A DNA stretch of 64,000 bases from Narthecium ossifragum (taxonomy: Eukaryota > Streptophyta > Magnoliopsida > Dioscoreales > Nartheciaceae), in assembly GCA_963920575.1 (NCBI GenBank), contig OY986965.1, forward strand, positions 6,031,134 to 6,095,133. Direction: 5' to 3'. Below, in pieces: positions 23,093 through 34,952 of the stretch. The notes under the pieces are model-generated. The model saw nothing but the letters and a program-made list of their open reading frames with translations. It made no database searches and was not told where the DNA came from. The position numbers were made by a program, and so were the translations under genes. The stretch's first letter is position 1, and each line of letters starts with the position of its first letter.

Positions 23093-24270
23093 ACTTTTTA
23101 AAGTCAAAGGCTTAATTTAAAGGGTGATTCTAAATGCTTATCAAGTTTTGCCAAGTGCATCGCAGTACTATTCATTCGGTAGTTAATCATCGAATATTAT
23201 ACAGTATATTCGATGGTTGTCCACCGAGCACTATGTTATATGTTCGGTGGCCAATTAGTGAATCGTGTAATTTTTACATAGTTCGGTGGTTATTTATCAA
23301 AGACTATGTTACGTGTGCGGCCGCTGAAAAAAAGAATAAGAAAAAAAAAGAAAAGAATAGTGCGGTGCACTTTAGCGAAACAGAATTCCGTAGAATAGCT
23401 TGTTTTCTTAGAACATCTATATCAGCTTGTGTAAAATACCCAAATACTCTAAAATAGAGTAGCTACGGTGCTTGCTTGGTCAAAAGATGGACATCAGCTC
23501 TTCTAAGCAATACTCTAAAATAGAAATTGCTACAGTGATACTCTACATCTAGAGTATCACTGTAGCAACTGTATCCATTATTTAATCATATAATATGAAC
23601 TTTTGGCATTTTCTAATTCTTTACCCAAATCTATTTTATCTTTTTATCTTTTATCCAAACCCATATTATCTAATGAATAAAAAATAATAAGATATTATGA
23701 TTTTCATATTCTAATAATTTCAAGTAATAACAAATTACTATTCTAGAGCTATTTAATAATAAAATATGACTTTTTTACTTTTCAAAAAAGATTCTCAAAA
23801 CACATTTATCCTTTTATCTCTTCTCCAAACCCATATTCTCCAATGAATAAGAAATAATAATACATTAAAATTTCCAAATTTTTATTTAATATATTACTAT
23901 TATATAGTTATTTGAATATATGACTATTCTCAAATATATTTATGAATATAATATGACCAATAAATAATAAATAAAATATATAAAGAAATAATGAAAGTAT
24001 GCATATTTAAGTGGTATAGAAAATAGTTTAGAGTATATGATTGGAAGTGTTGTTGGATCAAGAATCAGTAAATTAGAAAAATGATTCTTTTTACTGTAGT
24101 CCACAGAAATAATGAAAGTATGAATATATTACTATTATATAATTAATGCAATAGGTTACTATTGTTATCAAATATATTTATCAACGTATGATATGACCAA
24201 TGGATAAGAAATAGAAAATATAAAGAAAGAATGAAGATATTAATATTTAAATCTGATAGAGAATGGTTTA
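23093..24270. other. AT-rich non-coding DNA
   Basis: Short repeats (TTCGGTGG near 23200-23290; ATACTCTAAAATAGA at 23440 and 23510) but no exon. It holds the hairpin listed separately. Confidence 0.5.
23527..23568. repeat. Perfect 19-bp inverted repeat with 4-nt loop
   Basis: The left arm TTGCTACAGTGATACTCTA (23527-23545), loop CATC, and right arm TAGAGTATCACTGTAGCAA (23550-23568) are exact complements. Related words (GAGTATCTTA, GATACTCTTA) occur at 25110 and 25212, so it may be the junction of two MITE ends. Confidence 0.9.
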
Positions 24271-25105
24271 GGGTGTGTTTGGATAGCAGGGTATGAGATG
24301 GATTAGATGGAATGGGGAATGAGCGGATTTCACATTCAGTCCATCCCCATGTTTGGCTCATTTTGTCATTCGGAATCCGCGGAATCCGACCCGCGTCGGA
24401 TTCCAAAAATTTGGAATCGCGACGTCCGCTCGATTGTGCATCCGCGGAATCCGATTTTGTCATTTCCGTTAATGACTATTTTATCTCCTTGATATTTAAA
24501 ATGACTATATTTATCATAACTTTAAATATACATGTTGAAACTTTATGAAATTAGTCTCATTGGAAAGATATCATCGATATCTTCATTATGAGACCAATAT
24601 TGAGTATTTTTGAAAGCAAATATTTGATGTAATTTAATTTATAAAATCATTTAATATATTATAACTTAAATTATACCTGAATTTTTAATAATTTCGACCA
24701 ATCATTTTACATAATTAGATGCATTCAAAGAATTAATTTGACCTAAATTTTCAATAATTTCGATCAATCATATCTCATGGGTATTGTTATTATTATAATG
24801 AAAAACATGTCTTAATTTGAAGAAAACTTAAAGTTCTATTATTAACATGCTGTCAAAATTCACTTAGTTCCAATTCAGAGATTTATGAATTAAACACCAG
24901 AATCCACAAAATTAACAGATTCAGCTCATCCATAATAGATAAGCCAAACGCCAGAATCAACAGATTCAGCTCATCCCATACAGACCAACCAAACAACAGA
25001 ATCAAAATCCACAGAATCACCAGATTCAGCTCATTCCCCATTCAGCTAATTCCACAGATTTCTCATTTAGCTAATTCATCATATTCAGGTTTGCCAAACG
25101 CACCC
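24271..25105. mobile_element. Tourist-like (PIF/Harbinger) MITE, 835 bp
   Basis: The ends are GGGTGTGTTTGGATAGC and the inverse of CCAAACGCACCC, with TTA on both sides (24268-24270 and 25106-25108). A TTA duplication and GGGTGYGTTTGG ends fit PIF/Harbinger derivatives. No transposase is encoded. Confidence 0.75.
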
Positions 25106-25427
25106 TTAGAGTATCTTATGCAGAGTGTTGTTGTTAGACAGAGAATTTGTAAATTAAAAAAATAACTTTTTTTACTGTATTTGAGAGAATATGTTGCGAA
25201 GAGCTGATGTGATACTCTTATAACAGATACTCGCGAGTCCTGTGACTTCGTGCCTTGTCTTGTGAAAAGCGCCTGGTATTTTCATTTTGCCCCTTTTCTT
25301 ATTGGCTTCCCTTGCAAAAAGCCCTCTGCCATTAAATTCCTATTTAACAAATCCAATTACAGATTAGAAGGGAACGAAGGGTTTTAACACCCTCTCTTCT
25401 TTTGAGATTAAGGGTTTTCTGGGTTCC

Positions 25428-27875
25428 ATGGCATTCCGGGAGGAAGAACGGGTCACCGGAGGAGGAGGAGGCGCGACCAGCGCCATTGATCTCCGGTTCA
25501 AAGACCCTTCCGGCGCCGCCGTCGATCTCACAGGCCGAGTTAACCTCCTCCCCTGCTCCATCAAGCACGACGGCCCTTGTGATATCTCCCACTACTTCAA
25601 GCCCAAGCTAACTGGTGTCGATTTGAAAGCCATCTTCTTCTGTTCTGTCGATTTGGATTCCGGTGTTCTGTCACTCTTTCGTTTGATTTAGGTGCTGAGG
25701 TGGATGGATTGAAGATTGAGGAAGCTTTCTTTAGAGGGAGGAAGCTGCAGGGTACCACTATTACGCTCCCAGAAGGTTTTCGGGGTATGTTTCAGCCTGT
25801 TAATATGGTTTTGAGTTTTGAGTGTGTCTTTTGAAGTAAGGGGAACAATGGTGGGGAACGTGAGGTGGGTGTTGATTGTTTTCGTGGGAGATGGTATTTT
25901 GGGTCTTCAAAATTTGATTTTTGCTGAAGATATGGGAAGATGGGGGGTCAAATGTATGCCAAATTGCGGTTAGTGTTGTGATAAGAAGGTGGTTGTTGTT
26001 TCAACTTTATTGATTATATGGAGAAAGAAATAAAAGGGATCAAATATAACATAAATAATTTTGCATCAGAAACAGTATTGTAGTCTTCCTGACTTTTTGT
26101 TTTTAACGCATAAATGGAGAAGAAATGGAATGTCATACGGGAGCTGATAAACTTTGTGGTAGATGTTAAAATTCTGATTTGATGTTCATCAATTTTGTGG
26201 TGGCAATGCATTTGTTCTTTAGGAAAGAATGAAGAATTACTGAGCATGGTATAACGTCAATTCTATAGGTTATGTATTGGAGAAGAAGAAACAAGGGGAA
26301 TACGAGAGCCTGGAAGCCGTGGATAGAGATCTCAGCTGCTGGGTTTCACGTGCGGAGTTTGGGAATTTGACTTATTGGAACCATGATAGTCTCCCTACGC
26401 AGGATGATCCACTTCCCCGCTCCTTCCATTGGTTCTCTGTAGCTCAGGCTGTAAGTGACTTTATGCTATGTACCCTTTGTTATATTATGATGCGTAAAAT
26501 GTTCCCCTGTTGTTAAATTGCCAAAAGGGTTATCCGATGAACCATTGGGTCGCAAGCTTGTAAGCATTTGCGGTGTTCATTTGTAACTGGTTATGTGGCC
26601 GAAATGATCTCTCGATCTTTAGAGCATGTTTGTGCTGTCAAGAGATAGGGCTGGAGAGCTATGCCTAGTCATTTCACTTGTGACGTATACTATATGTAAT
26701 ATTGCAACATGATATGCTTTTGAACCTTCCGCAAATCATCGAGTATCTTATATTAGACTTTTCGCTTCTCTTCTGTTTTTAGATGGGAGTAATGAGTCAA
26801 AGGACTTGCATTTCTCATGCAAACTTCTAAGAAGGGAGCGAAAGATGTTGAATGGTTCACTGCACATTTGAATGAAAACAATGCATGTCAGTCATCAGGA
26901 TCCGATCTAACTAGGCCCATAAGTGAGCCTAAAATGGGGGTGGCCGGTCCATTAGGTCAAGTTTTTGTTCACGTCCATCTTTCTTGACATATAGGGTATT
27001 GGACTATAGTTCCCAAAAGAAGAGTCTGTAAAAGAGAACGGAGGCATGGACCTTGATGTAAGGCAACCAAGGACCATTAGGCATTAGAGGGTCTAACTCA
27101 AGTCCTGCTTGTATGATGGAATGGTTTGTCTCTGTTGAAGTAGAAGTCTAGCTATATCATTCCAAAAACAATTTCTGGCTATTGGCTTCTGCTATAGTGT
27201 GTTACTTGACTTGTCATTTCGTTAGCAATTGATTTTCGTTTTCATATGCCTTAGTTGAAAGTATTGTTTACTTCTATCTATATGATTGCTTCCTCGCTCC
27301 AACTTATGTTTGAACTAAAAACAAGAGGAATGCCATGTTTATATATCATTTCCTCTGTCTATCATAGAGGTCACGGTTTTGATATCTCAGCTGTCCTCAC
27401 TTAAATTTCCGTGAATTAAGCTTCTTATGAGAAGAATAACTTATCCTGACTCCTGATTGCATGTAAAATTCTACTCAGATGTGAGTGGCGAATTTTAGTT
27501 TCTGGCTCATGCAGCGCCACAGTCTTAAATGCTTACCAAGCCTGTATTTTTATTTCCCAGTGTGGCAAAAAACCTTTCTCTCAGAACTCACTGTCTGCAT
27601 AGCTGCTAAATCGACTTTAGATGCTATTTCCACTTTAGATGCTAAATCGACTTTAGATGCTATTTCCATTCCAAATCCTAATCTAGTTTGAGTTTTAATT
27701 TGCAGAGCTGCATTCTTTTTCTGCTGATTAACAAGGAGATTTGACATGTAGATATAGTGGAACTAATTCAAGATTTTTTCACTGCATAATCATGGTTTGT
27801 GTTCTATTGTTACAGTTGCACAAGCCTGTCAGCGCAGAAGAATTGGCTTCCGCTCCTACTATTCACACCCTTTAA
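25428..27875 (+). CDS. RNASEH2C: Ribonuclease H2 subunit C; exons 25428-25614, 25692-25784, 26269-26450, 27816-27875
   Basis: The four exons (187, 93, 182 and 60 nt) give 173 residues, near the size of the plant protein. Junctions are G|GT at the first two introns and phase 0 at the third; donors are GTGTCG, GTATGT and GTAAGT, acceptors TTTAG, ATAG and TACAG. Recognised blocks: GRVNLLPCSIKHDGPCDISHY, FRGRKLQGTTITLPEGFRGYV, FGNLTYWNHDSLP and SFHWFSVAQALHKPVSAEE. In RNase H2, subunit C pairs with B as a scaffold for catalytic subunit A, which removes ribonucleotides and RNA:DNA hybrids from nuclear DNA. The G-rich N-terminus (GGGGGATSA) is a variable region. All exons are open; it looks functional. 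The last intron is 1.4 kb and contains an 18-bp repeat. Confidence 0.93.
27607..27668 (+). repeat. 18-bp tandem repeat in the RNASEH2C intron
   Basis: ACTTTAGATGCTATTTCC and ACTTTAGATGCTAAATCG alternate about three and a half times. Confidence 0.85.
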
Positions 27876-27920
27876 GGAATGAGTTTTCCATTCAATCATA
27901 GAGCTGGTGCAGGTATCTTA

Positions 27921-28360
27921 TTATAGAGAATTTAATAGACATGGAACAGACTCCTCAATGCTTATTTTAGCTTTTGTTTCTGATACCAATTTCACTTCTC
28001 CTATGATCAGACCTTTCTTCCATTCATCATGGATCTGGTTCATCAGTACATGGCGAGTGTAAGCATCCCAGAGTTGTCTCCAGTCACCAAAAACTATCTG
28101 AATACTCAGACAATGCTGGCTTATTCTATCAAGTGTTTTTGATCTCAAGGCTTTGTTTTCCTCAATGCCACGGATGGGCCACTATCATGGCATCCAATTC
28201 GCTTTTTGTATATCGAATTCATCCAAGTAATCTTGCACTTTCTGAGTAATGAACATTTGACCATTGTCCGATACTATTGTCTTGGTATCCTCGACAGGAA
28301 TCGCTTCCACCCGGCCCCTTAGTGAAATAACCTATGGCTGCGATGATATGGATATGTTGT
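27921..28360 (-). pseudogene. Degenerate Ty3/gypsy integrase fragment
   Basis: On the minus strand, with frame changes, HIIAAIGYFTK is followed by VEAIPVEDTKTIVSDNGQ and then VQDYLDEFDIQKANW, matching the DYFTKW-EAIP and SDNG-F blocks of gypsy integrases. Further down DWRQLWDAYTRHVLMNQ resembles the region after the integrase core. It starts about 45 bp after the RNASEH2C stop codon, tail to tail with it. It has frameshifts and no LTRs. Confidence 0.5.
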
Positions 28361-28379
28361 TTGGAGCATGGCGGGTTGG

Positions 28380-29601
28380 TTTTCCTTTAGAGGTGGCTTC
28401 ATCAGCAATCCTAAGGGTGATAGTCGCCTTAGTATACCTTTTGATTCATGGTTGCTCTCTGAACCATTAATAAGGTTCCCCTCTTTGTTCTTGTTGGGAA
28501 AGTTTTGTGTCATGTACAATTGCTGACTTTCGGTTAGATGGCCGGTGGAACTTAGATAAGGTCTTGGAGCATTTTGGTGAGCCTCTAGCACAGTCAATTC
28601 TTGCTGTTGACGTACCAGATGGGCAAGATACATTAAGGTGGGCATTTGGTCATGGTGGCTTAATCACGACGGCCATTGCGTACCTCTTCCTACTCTGCCG
28701 CCAGAAGCTCTCTTCTACTCAAGGACAAGAAGTCTTTTGGAATGCCATTTGGAGGGTGCTTGCTAGCCCTCGAATTAGGCAGTTCATTTGGAAGCTTGGA
28801 CATGGTAGGCTACCTATAAGGGATTTTCTTTGGCGATTTTGCATGTTTTCGGAAAGGAACTGCCCTTGATGCCAGTTTGAAGTGGAGACTATTGACCATG
28901 CTTTCTTTGGTTGTGAATGGGTAGGCCAGTTCTTCGATGGACTTCTTATGAGATTGTATGTCAAGTCTACTATTGCCTATGGATTGTGGGAGATCTGGAA
29001 GGATAGGAATTGACTAGTATTCGATGAAGATGGTGATTCATTGGAGAGCATCATCCGAAGAGTACGTCAATTGACCAATGAGTATCAATGCAATGCTTCT
29101 ATTTCTTGCAGCTCTGCTCACCCAACGGAAGATGGCATCCTATAGGTCGATGCTTCTTTCCTTAGGAATAACGATGTTGTGGTTGTCGTCATTTGTTATC
29201 AACAAGCCGGAGGGGGAATTTATTGCGCTAGAGGTGTGGTTCTTGAGAATGTCGTGTCCATAGGTATGGGACTGAGATGGGCCTTTGAGAAGAATGTTTG
29301 CCGTGTCGTAGTCGAATCTGACTCGAGGCTTTCGGTAGAGATACTAAATGATGGTAGACTATGGCCATCGGAAGTGGAAAGCTCTATGCAGGCGGTTTGG
29401 GCAGTTCTGTTGTTACTAGATTCTGTTGTGATGGTGGGTAGACCACGTGTTATTGTTGTTAGAGCTGATGTTGTTGCAAGACATTGCAGGCGTAATATTG
29501 ATTTTTGTTGGGAACCTAAGGATGGTGTTTGGCCTTCTCTATGACTGTGTTTGTAATTTGCCCCGGTTACTAGCCTTTTAGGCTCAACTCATAAAAAAAA
29601 A
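28380..29601 (+). mobile_element. 5'-truncated LINE fragment (zf-RVT and RNase H)
   Basis: The plus strand reads IPFDSWLLSEPLIRFPSL, then WNLDKVLEHFGEPLAQSI, a zf-RVT region (IRQFIWKLGHGRLPIRDFLW...CP) and RNase H (VDASFLRNND, VVESDSRLSVEILNDGRLWP). Three in-frame stops (around 28867, 29011 and 29142) and a frame change show decay. It ends in poly(A) at 29590-29601. No target duplication was found. Confidence 0.8.
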
Positions 29602-29762
29602 AACATTATGCATGTACACTAGGTTAATCTATTCTACCATTTATAACATAAAACACTATTGCGTTCAAACTATACCTCCAAGATGGGAAACGTTTACTTT
29701 TTATGAATGAATGATATAGGTGTCCCTTAAAAAGGTTTTGAACTTGGCATGCCACTGTTGGG

Positions 29763-30594
29763 TAGGGGTGGCAATTGGACCCGTGAGCCTGACCCGAATT
29801 TAGCGGGTTTGGGTTTGATGTATTCGGGTAGGGGTGAGCAAAACCGAACCAAACTTTTAGAACCGAACCGAACCGAACAATTCGGTTCGGTTTTTCGATA
29901 TATTCGGTTCGGTTCGGTTTTTTTTTTGTCAAAAATTCGATATTCGGTTCGGTTTCGGTTTTTATTTTTAAAATTCGGTAAATACCGAAATACCGAAATT
30001 TTTAAAATTATATACCTTATTTCGGTTTGGTTTTATATTGTAAGTAAAAAACTACGAATTATTTCGGTTTTTTCGGTTCGGTTCGGTTTCTACATGAATT
30101 CGGTTCGGTTCGGTTTTTAAATTAGTGTACCGAATTAATTTGGTTCGATTCGGTTCGGTTTTATGCACTAATTCGGTTCGGTTTTTTAAATTATGATATT
30201 TCGGTATTCGGTATTTCGGTTCGGTATGTACCGAATTCTCACCCCTATATTTCTGGTGCGGGTCGGGTTTGGGTTTACCCGTCACCGACCCGTCAATAAT
30301 CGGGTCGGGTTCGGGTTGAGGATGGTAATGCATGACCCGACCCATTAACGACCCATGACCCGACCCATGATCCGTTAACTTATAAACTGATATTTTTAAT
30401 AGAAAATTAATGTTGGAATAATGTCTTTGACCCAACCCGACCCGCTGTGAACCTGACCCAACCCGTTTATTAAACGGGTCAGGCGGGTTGGGTTCGGGTT
30501 GACCCGTTTATAGGTTCGGGTTGAGTCTTTGGGTCGAGATAATCGATCTCGACTCGACCCGAACCCGACCCGCCAACCCGTTTTGCCACCCCTA
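29763..30594. mobile_element. hAT-type non-autonomous element, 832 bp
   Basis: The ends TAGGGGTGGCAA and TTGCCACCCCTA are inverted copies, with an exact 8-bp duplication CTGTTGGG (29755-29762 and 30595-30602). The 8-bp duplication and TAGGGGTG ends fit the hAT superfamily. The interior is rich in GGGTCGGGTTCGGGTT words on either strand. Another hAT-like element is nested inside. Confidence 0.85.
29829..30247. mobile_element. Second hAT-like MITE nested in the first, dense in CGGTTCGGTT
   Basis: The ends TAGGGGTGAGCAAAACCGAA and (inverted) TAGGGGTGAGAATTCGGTAC resemble the outer element. Flanks TATTCGGG and TATTTCTG share only 5 of 8 bases, a decayed duplication at best. Most of it is TTCGGTTCGGTT repeats in both orientations. 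Confidence 0.6.
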
Positions 30595-30787
30595 CTGTTG
30601 GGTCGGACCCGAGGAGCGAGACATTACTTTTGTGGTCTTTGAGAGTAGACTGCTAGAATAAGATGAGACAGAGAGATGTAGCCTACATGCATGTTCTGTA
30701 TCATTTGCTATAATATACTCTGATCTTTGGACAATGAAGCAATCTTAATTATATGCACATGTGAACCTTAATCTAAGTTCAATTTTA

Positions 30788-31150
30788 AGGTTATTTACAT
30801 ATGTGCCCCCTGAAAACTTGTGAAATTACATATATGCCCCTACATTCTCTCATATTACATATATACTCCTGTAAACATAAAAACATCCAAACCATACCCC
30901 TCCATCCTCACACCGTTACAAATGCCCTATAAAATGACCATTTTGCATTTTATTCATGTTTATTAGGATTTACCTCATAAGGGTATGATAAGGAGAAAAT
31001 GGTCATTTTATAGGACATTCTAAAGGTGAGGACAGAGGGGTATGGTTTAGATTTTTTTTTATATTTATAGGGGTATGTATATAATATAAGAGATTGTAGG
31101 GGTATATATGTAATTTAGCAAGTTTTCAGGTACATAGATGTACATAACCC
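30788..31150. mobile_element. Foldback MITE with ~165-bp arms
   Basis: GGTTATTTACATATGTGCCC at the left is mirrored by the right end (GGTACATAGATGTACATAACCC), and the arms continue through CTGAAAACTTG and AAACCATACCCCTC. Flanks TCAATTTTA and ATAATTTTA match at 7 of 9 bases, which may be a decayed 9-bp duplication. End type resembles the small MULE at 12941. Confidence 0.7.
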
Positions 31151-31152
31151 AT

Positions 31153-32580
31153 AATTTTAAGGGTTAATTGTCATTTAGTCTCTTTGGGAGAACTTATTTG
31201 TTGTATAGTCTACTTACAAGTTTTCAAGCCGTTTAGTCTCTTTTTTGACAGTTGTAAATTTTAATGTCTAAAATGCCATTCTACCCTTCTCTCTTCCCTT
31301 CCCAGTGGTTGTTCGTCTTCCCCAAAATGGAAAGTAATTATCAGAAAAAAATGAAAAGTAACTTAAAAAAAAAAGAAATTTAAGTACCGGTGAAGGAGGT
31401 GGGGATGGAGATCGCCGGAGGTGATGATGGGGATTGTGATGACCGGTGACGGAGATGGTGAAAATGGAAAAGAACTTCAAAAAAAAAGAAATGGAAAGTA
31501 ACTATAAAATGAAAAATAACCATAAAATGAAGAGTAACTTTAAAAAAAACTAAGAAGTACCCACCAATCAAATGAAATTTAAGTACCAAATAAATGGTAG
31601 TCACTACCAGTCCAAATGGAAAGAGTAACTATCAGAAAAAAAAGAAATGGAAAGTACCTATAAAATGGAAAGTAACTACAAAATGGAAAGTAAGTTCTAA
31701 AAAAATAAGAAAGTAACCACTAATCGTGATGGTGAGCTCGGGACGGCGACCTCCTTTCTGCTTCTAATCTCCGCCGTCACCTCTTTCAATCTCATCAAAT
31801 CTCCCGATCTAGCTCTGTAGATCGGTGGTTGGAGGCGGTGATGGGATCGGCGACGGGGAGCTCTGGATCGGCGTCGGGATCGGTGAAGACGAACAGCCGC
31901 TGGGAAGGGGAGAGAGAAGGGTAGAAGGGTAGAAATGTTGGATCGGCGATGGGGAGCTTTGGACCGGCAACTGGATCGGGATCGGTGAAGACGAATAGCC
32001 GCTGGGAAGGGGAGAGACAAGGGTAGAGGGGTAGAAGGGCTGGATCGGTGACGTGGAGCTTTGGATCGGCGACGGGATCAGGATTGGCGGCTGGATCAGT
32101 GATGGGATCCGCGACGGATGGGATGGATCGGGATCGCCGACGTGCTTGATCTCTGACAAGCTTGGGGGAGGGATCACCGACGGGCTTGGTGACGGCCAGA
32201 ACGGGATTGGAATCTAGATTGTGATCGGCATATGGAACGGGCTTAGGATCAGCGACGAGATCGGGACAACGAGCTTCAAAAAGAGGATCCGCAACGGGAT
32301 GGGAAGGCGACGACGGAAGGGGAGCTCGGTGTCGGGTAGCGAGACCTGCAGCTCTGTCGGATCTGGGCGATGGACGGCAGGATCGGCGGCGGGGACATGG
32401 ACGGGGGTAGGGGGTAGTGGGGGGGTTTAGGGGGGGGGGGTTTAGGATATATATAGATAGAAGGTACGGGGTAGTTTAGTCTTTCTTCCTAATATGGTTA
32501 CTAAATGACAGAAGGTCTCTTATAGACCATTTAACAAGTTGGTATCTAATAAGAGATCATTGGACAAATCCCTCTAACCT
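31153..32580. mobile_element. TIR element with GGAAAGTAAC motifs and a GC-rich repeated core
   Basis: The left end GGTTAATTGTCATTTAGTCTC is loosely mirrored at the right (reverse complement GGTTAGAGGGATTTGTCCAATG, with ATGGTCTATAAGAGACC inside). From 31330 to 31720 TGGAAAGTAACTA-type words recur; from 31800 to 32400 GATCGGCGACGGGGAGCT-type words recur, with low-complexity Ser/Arg/Pro ORFs in several frames. No true gene is apparent. Similar motifs fill 59.9-61.5 kb. Confidence 0.5.
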
Positions 32581-32585
32581 TAAGA

Positions 32586-32773
32586 ATAAAAATCATTTTG
32601 GTCCCCTCTAGTTTCAGAGTTTTCATTTTAAACCATGTGTTTCAAAACGTAACAAAACAGATCGTTGTAGCTCTGTCAAATTGGCTTTGGTCTGTTTTGT
32701 TACGTTTAGAAATACATGATTTAAAATGAAAAACCCTGAAAATATAGGGGACCAAAATGATTTTTACCCTTTT
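32586..32773. mobile_element. Small foldback MITE with ~75-bp arms
   Basis: AAAAATCATTTTGGTCCCCT at the left is the inverse of the right end, and the arms continue through CATTTTAAAYCATGTRTTTC and AACGTAACAAAACAGA with a short loop. No clear duplication. Confidence 0.8.
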
Positions 32774-32868
32774 AAAGATCGTTGTAGCTCATGGCTTTGA
32801 GAATCTATTGAAGTTGTAATTTAGGAGAAAGAGTCAGTTTACCCAAGTATAGACTTATGAACAGAAGA

Positions 32869-34952
32869 ATGGGAGACAGAGTTCAACAGGGAGACAGAGT
32901 TCAACAGGGAGGGGAAGACCCTCGCTTTGGCCGGGCTGCTGGCTCCCATCCGGCCAAGCCATGGGAGTCTCCGGGACCCTCTGGGGGGCGGTCCTAGGCA
33001 AGGGTTGCTGGTGGGGAGGAGGGAAGCTCCTTTGTAACTGTCGAAGAAGCAAAGGCGATAGTCAAGAGGTATCCAAACAGGGTAGTGTTTGATCAGGAGG
33101 AACTGGAGATCAGTCAGAAACAGTGGGAATGTGCCTTGTTTGGCAGATTTGTAGGGGGAAAGGTGGGTTTGGAGTACCTGAGGCAGCGTCTTGCGTCCCT
33201 TTGGCGAACATCTGGTCCTTTCTTGGTCTCCGATATGTATCAAGGTGTCTTCGTTTTTTTGTTCCATTCGATGGAAGACATGACGGCGATCCTTACGGGT
33301 GGACCATGGTCAGTTGGAGGGAGGATGCTCTCTCTGATTCGCTGGAGGCCCTGCTTCAGACCAACTGCGGATGCCTTCTTTTTGGTACCAGTATGGATTA
33401 GGTTCCCTTACTTGCCATCGGAGTACTATCGCCGGAAATACTTGATTGGGTTGGCTTCTCAGGTGGGAACTCCCTTGGCTATCGATTGTTCCACGAGGAG
33501 TCTGGGGCGGTGTAAATATGCGCGAGTCTGTGTCGAAATCAATGTGAATGATCCTGTTCTACCTGGTACCACTGTCGAAAAAGGAGAACTGGGAGTTGAT
33601 CCTTTCACATTTTATCAACCTTTTGTATACGAAAGGGTGATCATCTGTGCTAACTGTGGGAGACTTGGGCATCATAGATCAGCCTGCAAGCATGAAGCCA
33701 GGAGCATGGATCGGGTGCCAGAGTCTATTGATCCGGATGACTCTATGGTTCAGATGGATTGTAGTCAGCATTTGGTGATCCACGATGGAAACCAGCGTCA
33801 GCCGGTAGGGGTGAAGGAGATTGAAGCCACCACTGTGGACGATGGAACCCATTACCCAACAGGGCCGAGGGACTCACCTAAGTCTGGAGACTGTACGGAC
33901 GGGGTGGCCAAGGGCGGGGTGGCCAGAAAGGAGGGGAAAATGAAGGGGACGATGGAGTCTAGCGACTGGATCACGGTGACACGGCAGCGCCGGCGGTCGA
34001 AGGCCGGGGAAGGAGAGAGAAAGAAGCAGGGGGGCGAGAGGACTGGTCAGGAAGGTACCTTGGGATCTGTGACGAAAGTAGCCGTTGAGAGCGTGTCGAG
34101 GGCGCCACCGTCCCGTACGCAGCCCTCGTCATCCCATGGGAAGACGTCATCGTCCGATCCGGCCGCCAGTAGCAGCAAGCACGTGAAACCCAGAGGCAGC
34201 GACTTGTTGATGGAGAGAGATGGCTCTCAGTTGGGAAGAGTGGCGGCGATTCCAGCCCTAGGGTGCATCCAACTCTTAAAGATCCGTTTAGGGGGGTGGA
34301 ACACGTGGCGTCTGATGGGGAGTGTTTAGAAGCTGATTTGCTTGATGAGGAATTAGAGGAACTTAACCTGGTGGAAGCTGCATGTATCCGGGCTGGACCT
34401 GGCCGGGCCCGGGGAAAAAAGCCCAATCCCATTGTTTTTCCCAGGGGGCCCACCAAACGAGATCTCCCCACTGATGAGTATAGGCCCATGTCCTATGATT
34501 TGGAGGAGACCACGTTAGCTGCTAATGTGGAAGAGGGTAAGGAGGTGCATGTCCGGGAGTCTCTTAAGTTCCAGCAGGGTAAGCAGGGAAGAGGATCCAA
34601 CATTGGCAGTCCCATGTCTAAGGTGCACTCCTCCAGTAAGCCGGCTCATCCTTCAGTATATTCCAGTCCCATGTTTCAGGACTTAGAGGAGGTGCACATA
34701 AAGGGTGTTAATCTGGTTCATGCTGCATCCGCAAGCCGTGGGAGGCAGACATCTGATGGGGAAGGGAGTTCACCGGTTAGAGAAAGATCCAGATCGCCGT
34801 TGGGTGGACATTCTAGGCCACCAGAGGCAGACGTCGTCATGGAGGAGGAGGATTCACATGCTTCTCTTTCCATCGCCTCCTCTGTTTGTAAAAAAGGGAA
34901 GCCCATGGTCTTAGGCGGAGAGCAACCGCCGTCTTCTCATGTTCATCAATGA
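32869..34952 (+). pseudogene. LINE ORF1 (DUF4283 / CCHC knuckle), two lesions
   Basis: The frame starts at ATG 32869, meets TAG at 32995-32997, and is then open through 34329. It has the DUF4283-like block (ALFGRFVGGKVGLEYLRQRL...FLFHSMEDMTAILTGGPW) and a knuckle CANCGRLGHHRSAC, as in plant L1 ORF1 proteins that bind RNA. Near 34260 the coding sense moves to another frame, which runs to TGA 34950-34952 (LEEVHIKGVNL, RERSRSPLGG). The final TGA overlaps the ATG of ORF2 (ATGA). Confidence 0.85.

Noticed and set aside
31268..32177. Ser/Pro/Arg-rich ORFs on both strands as genes
   Set aside because: Several frames are open at once in a repeated GATCGGCGACGGGG block; this is composition, not coding evidence.
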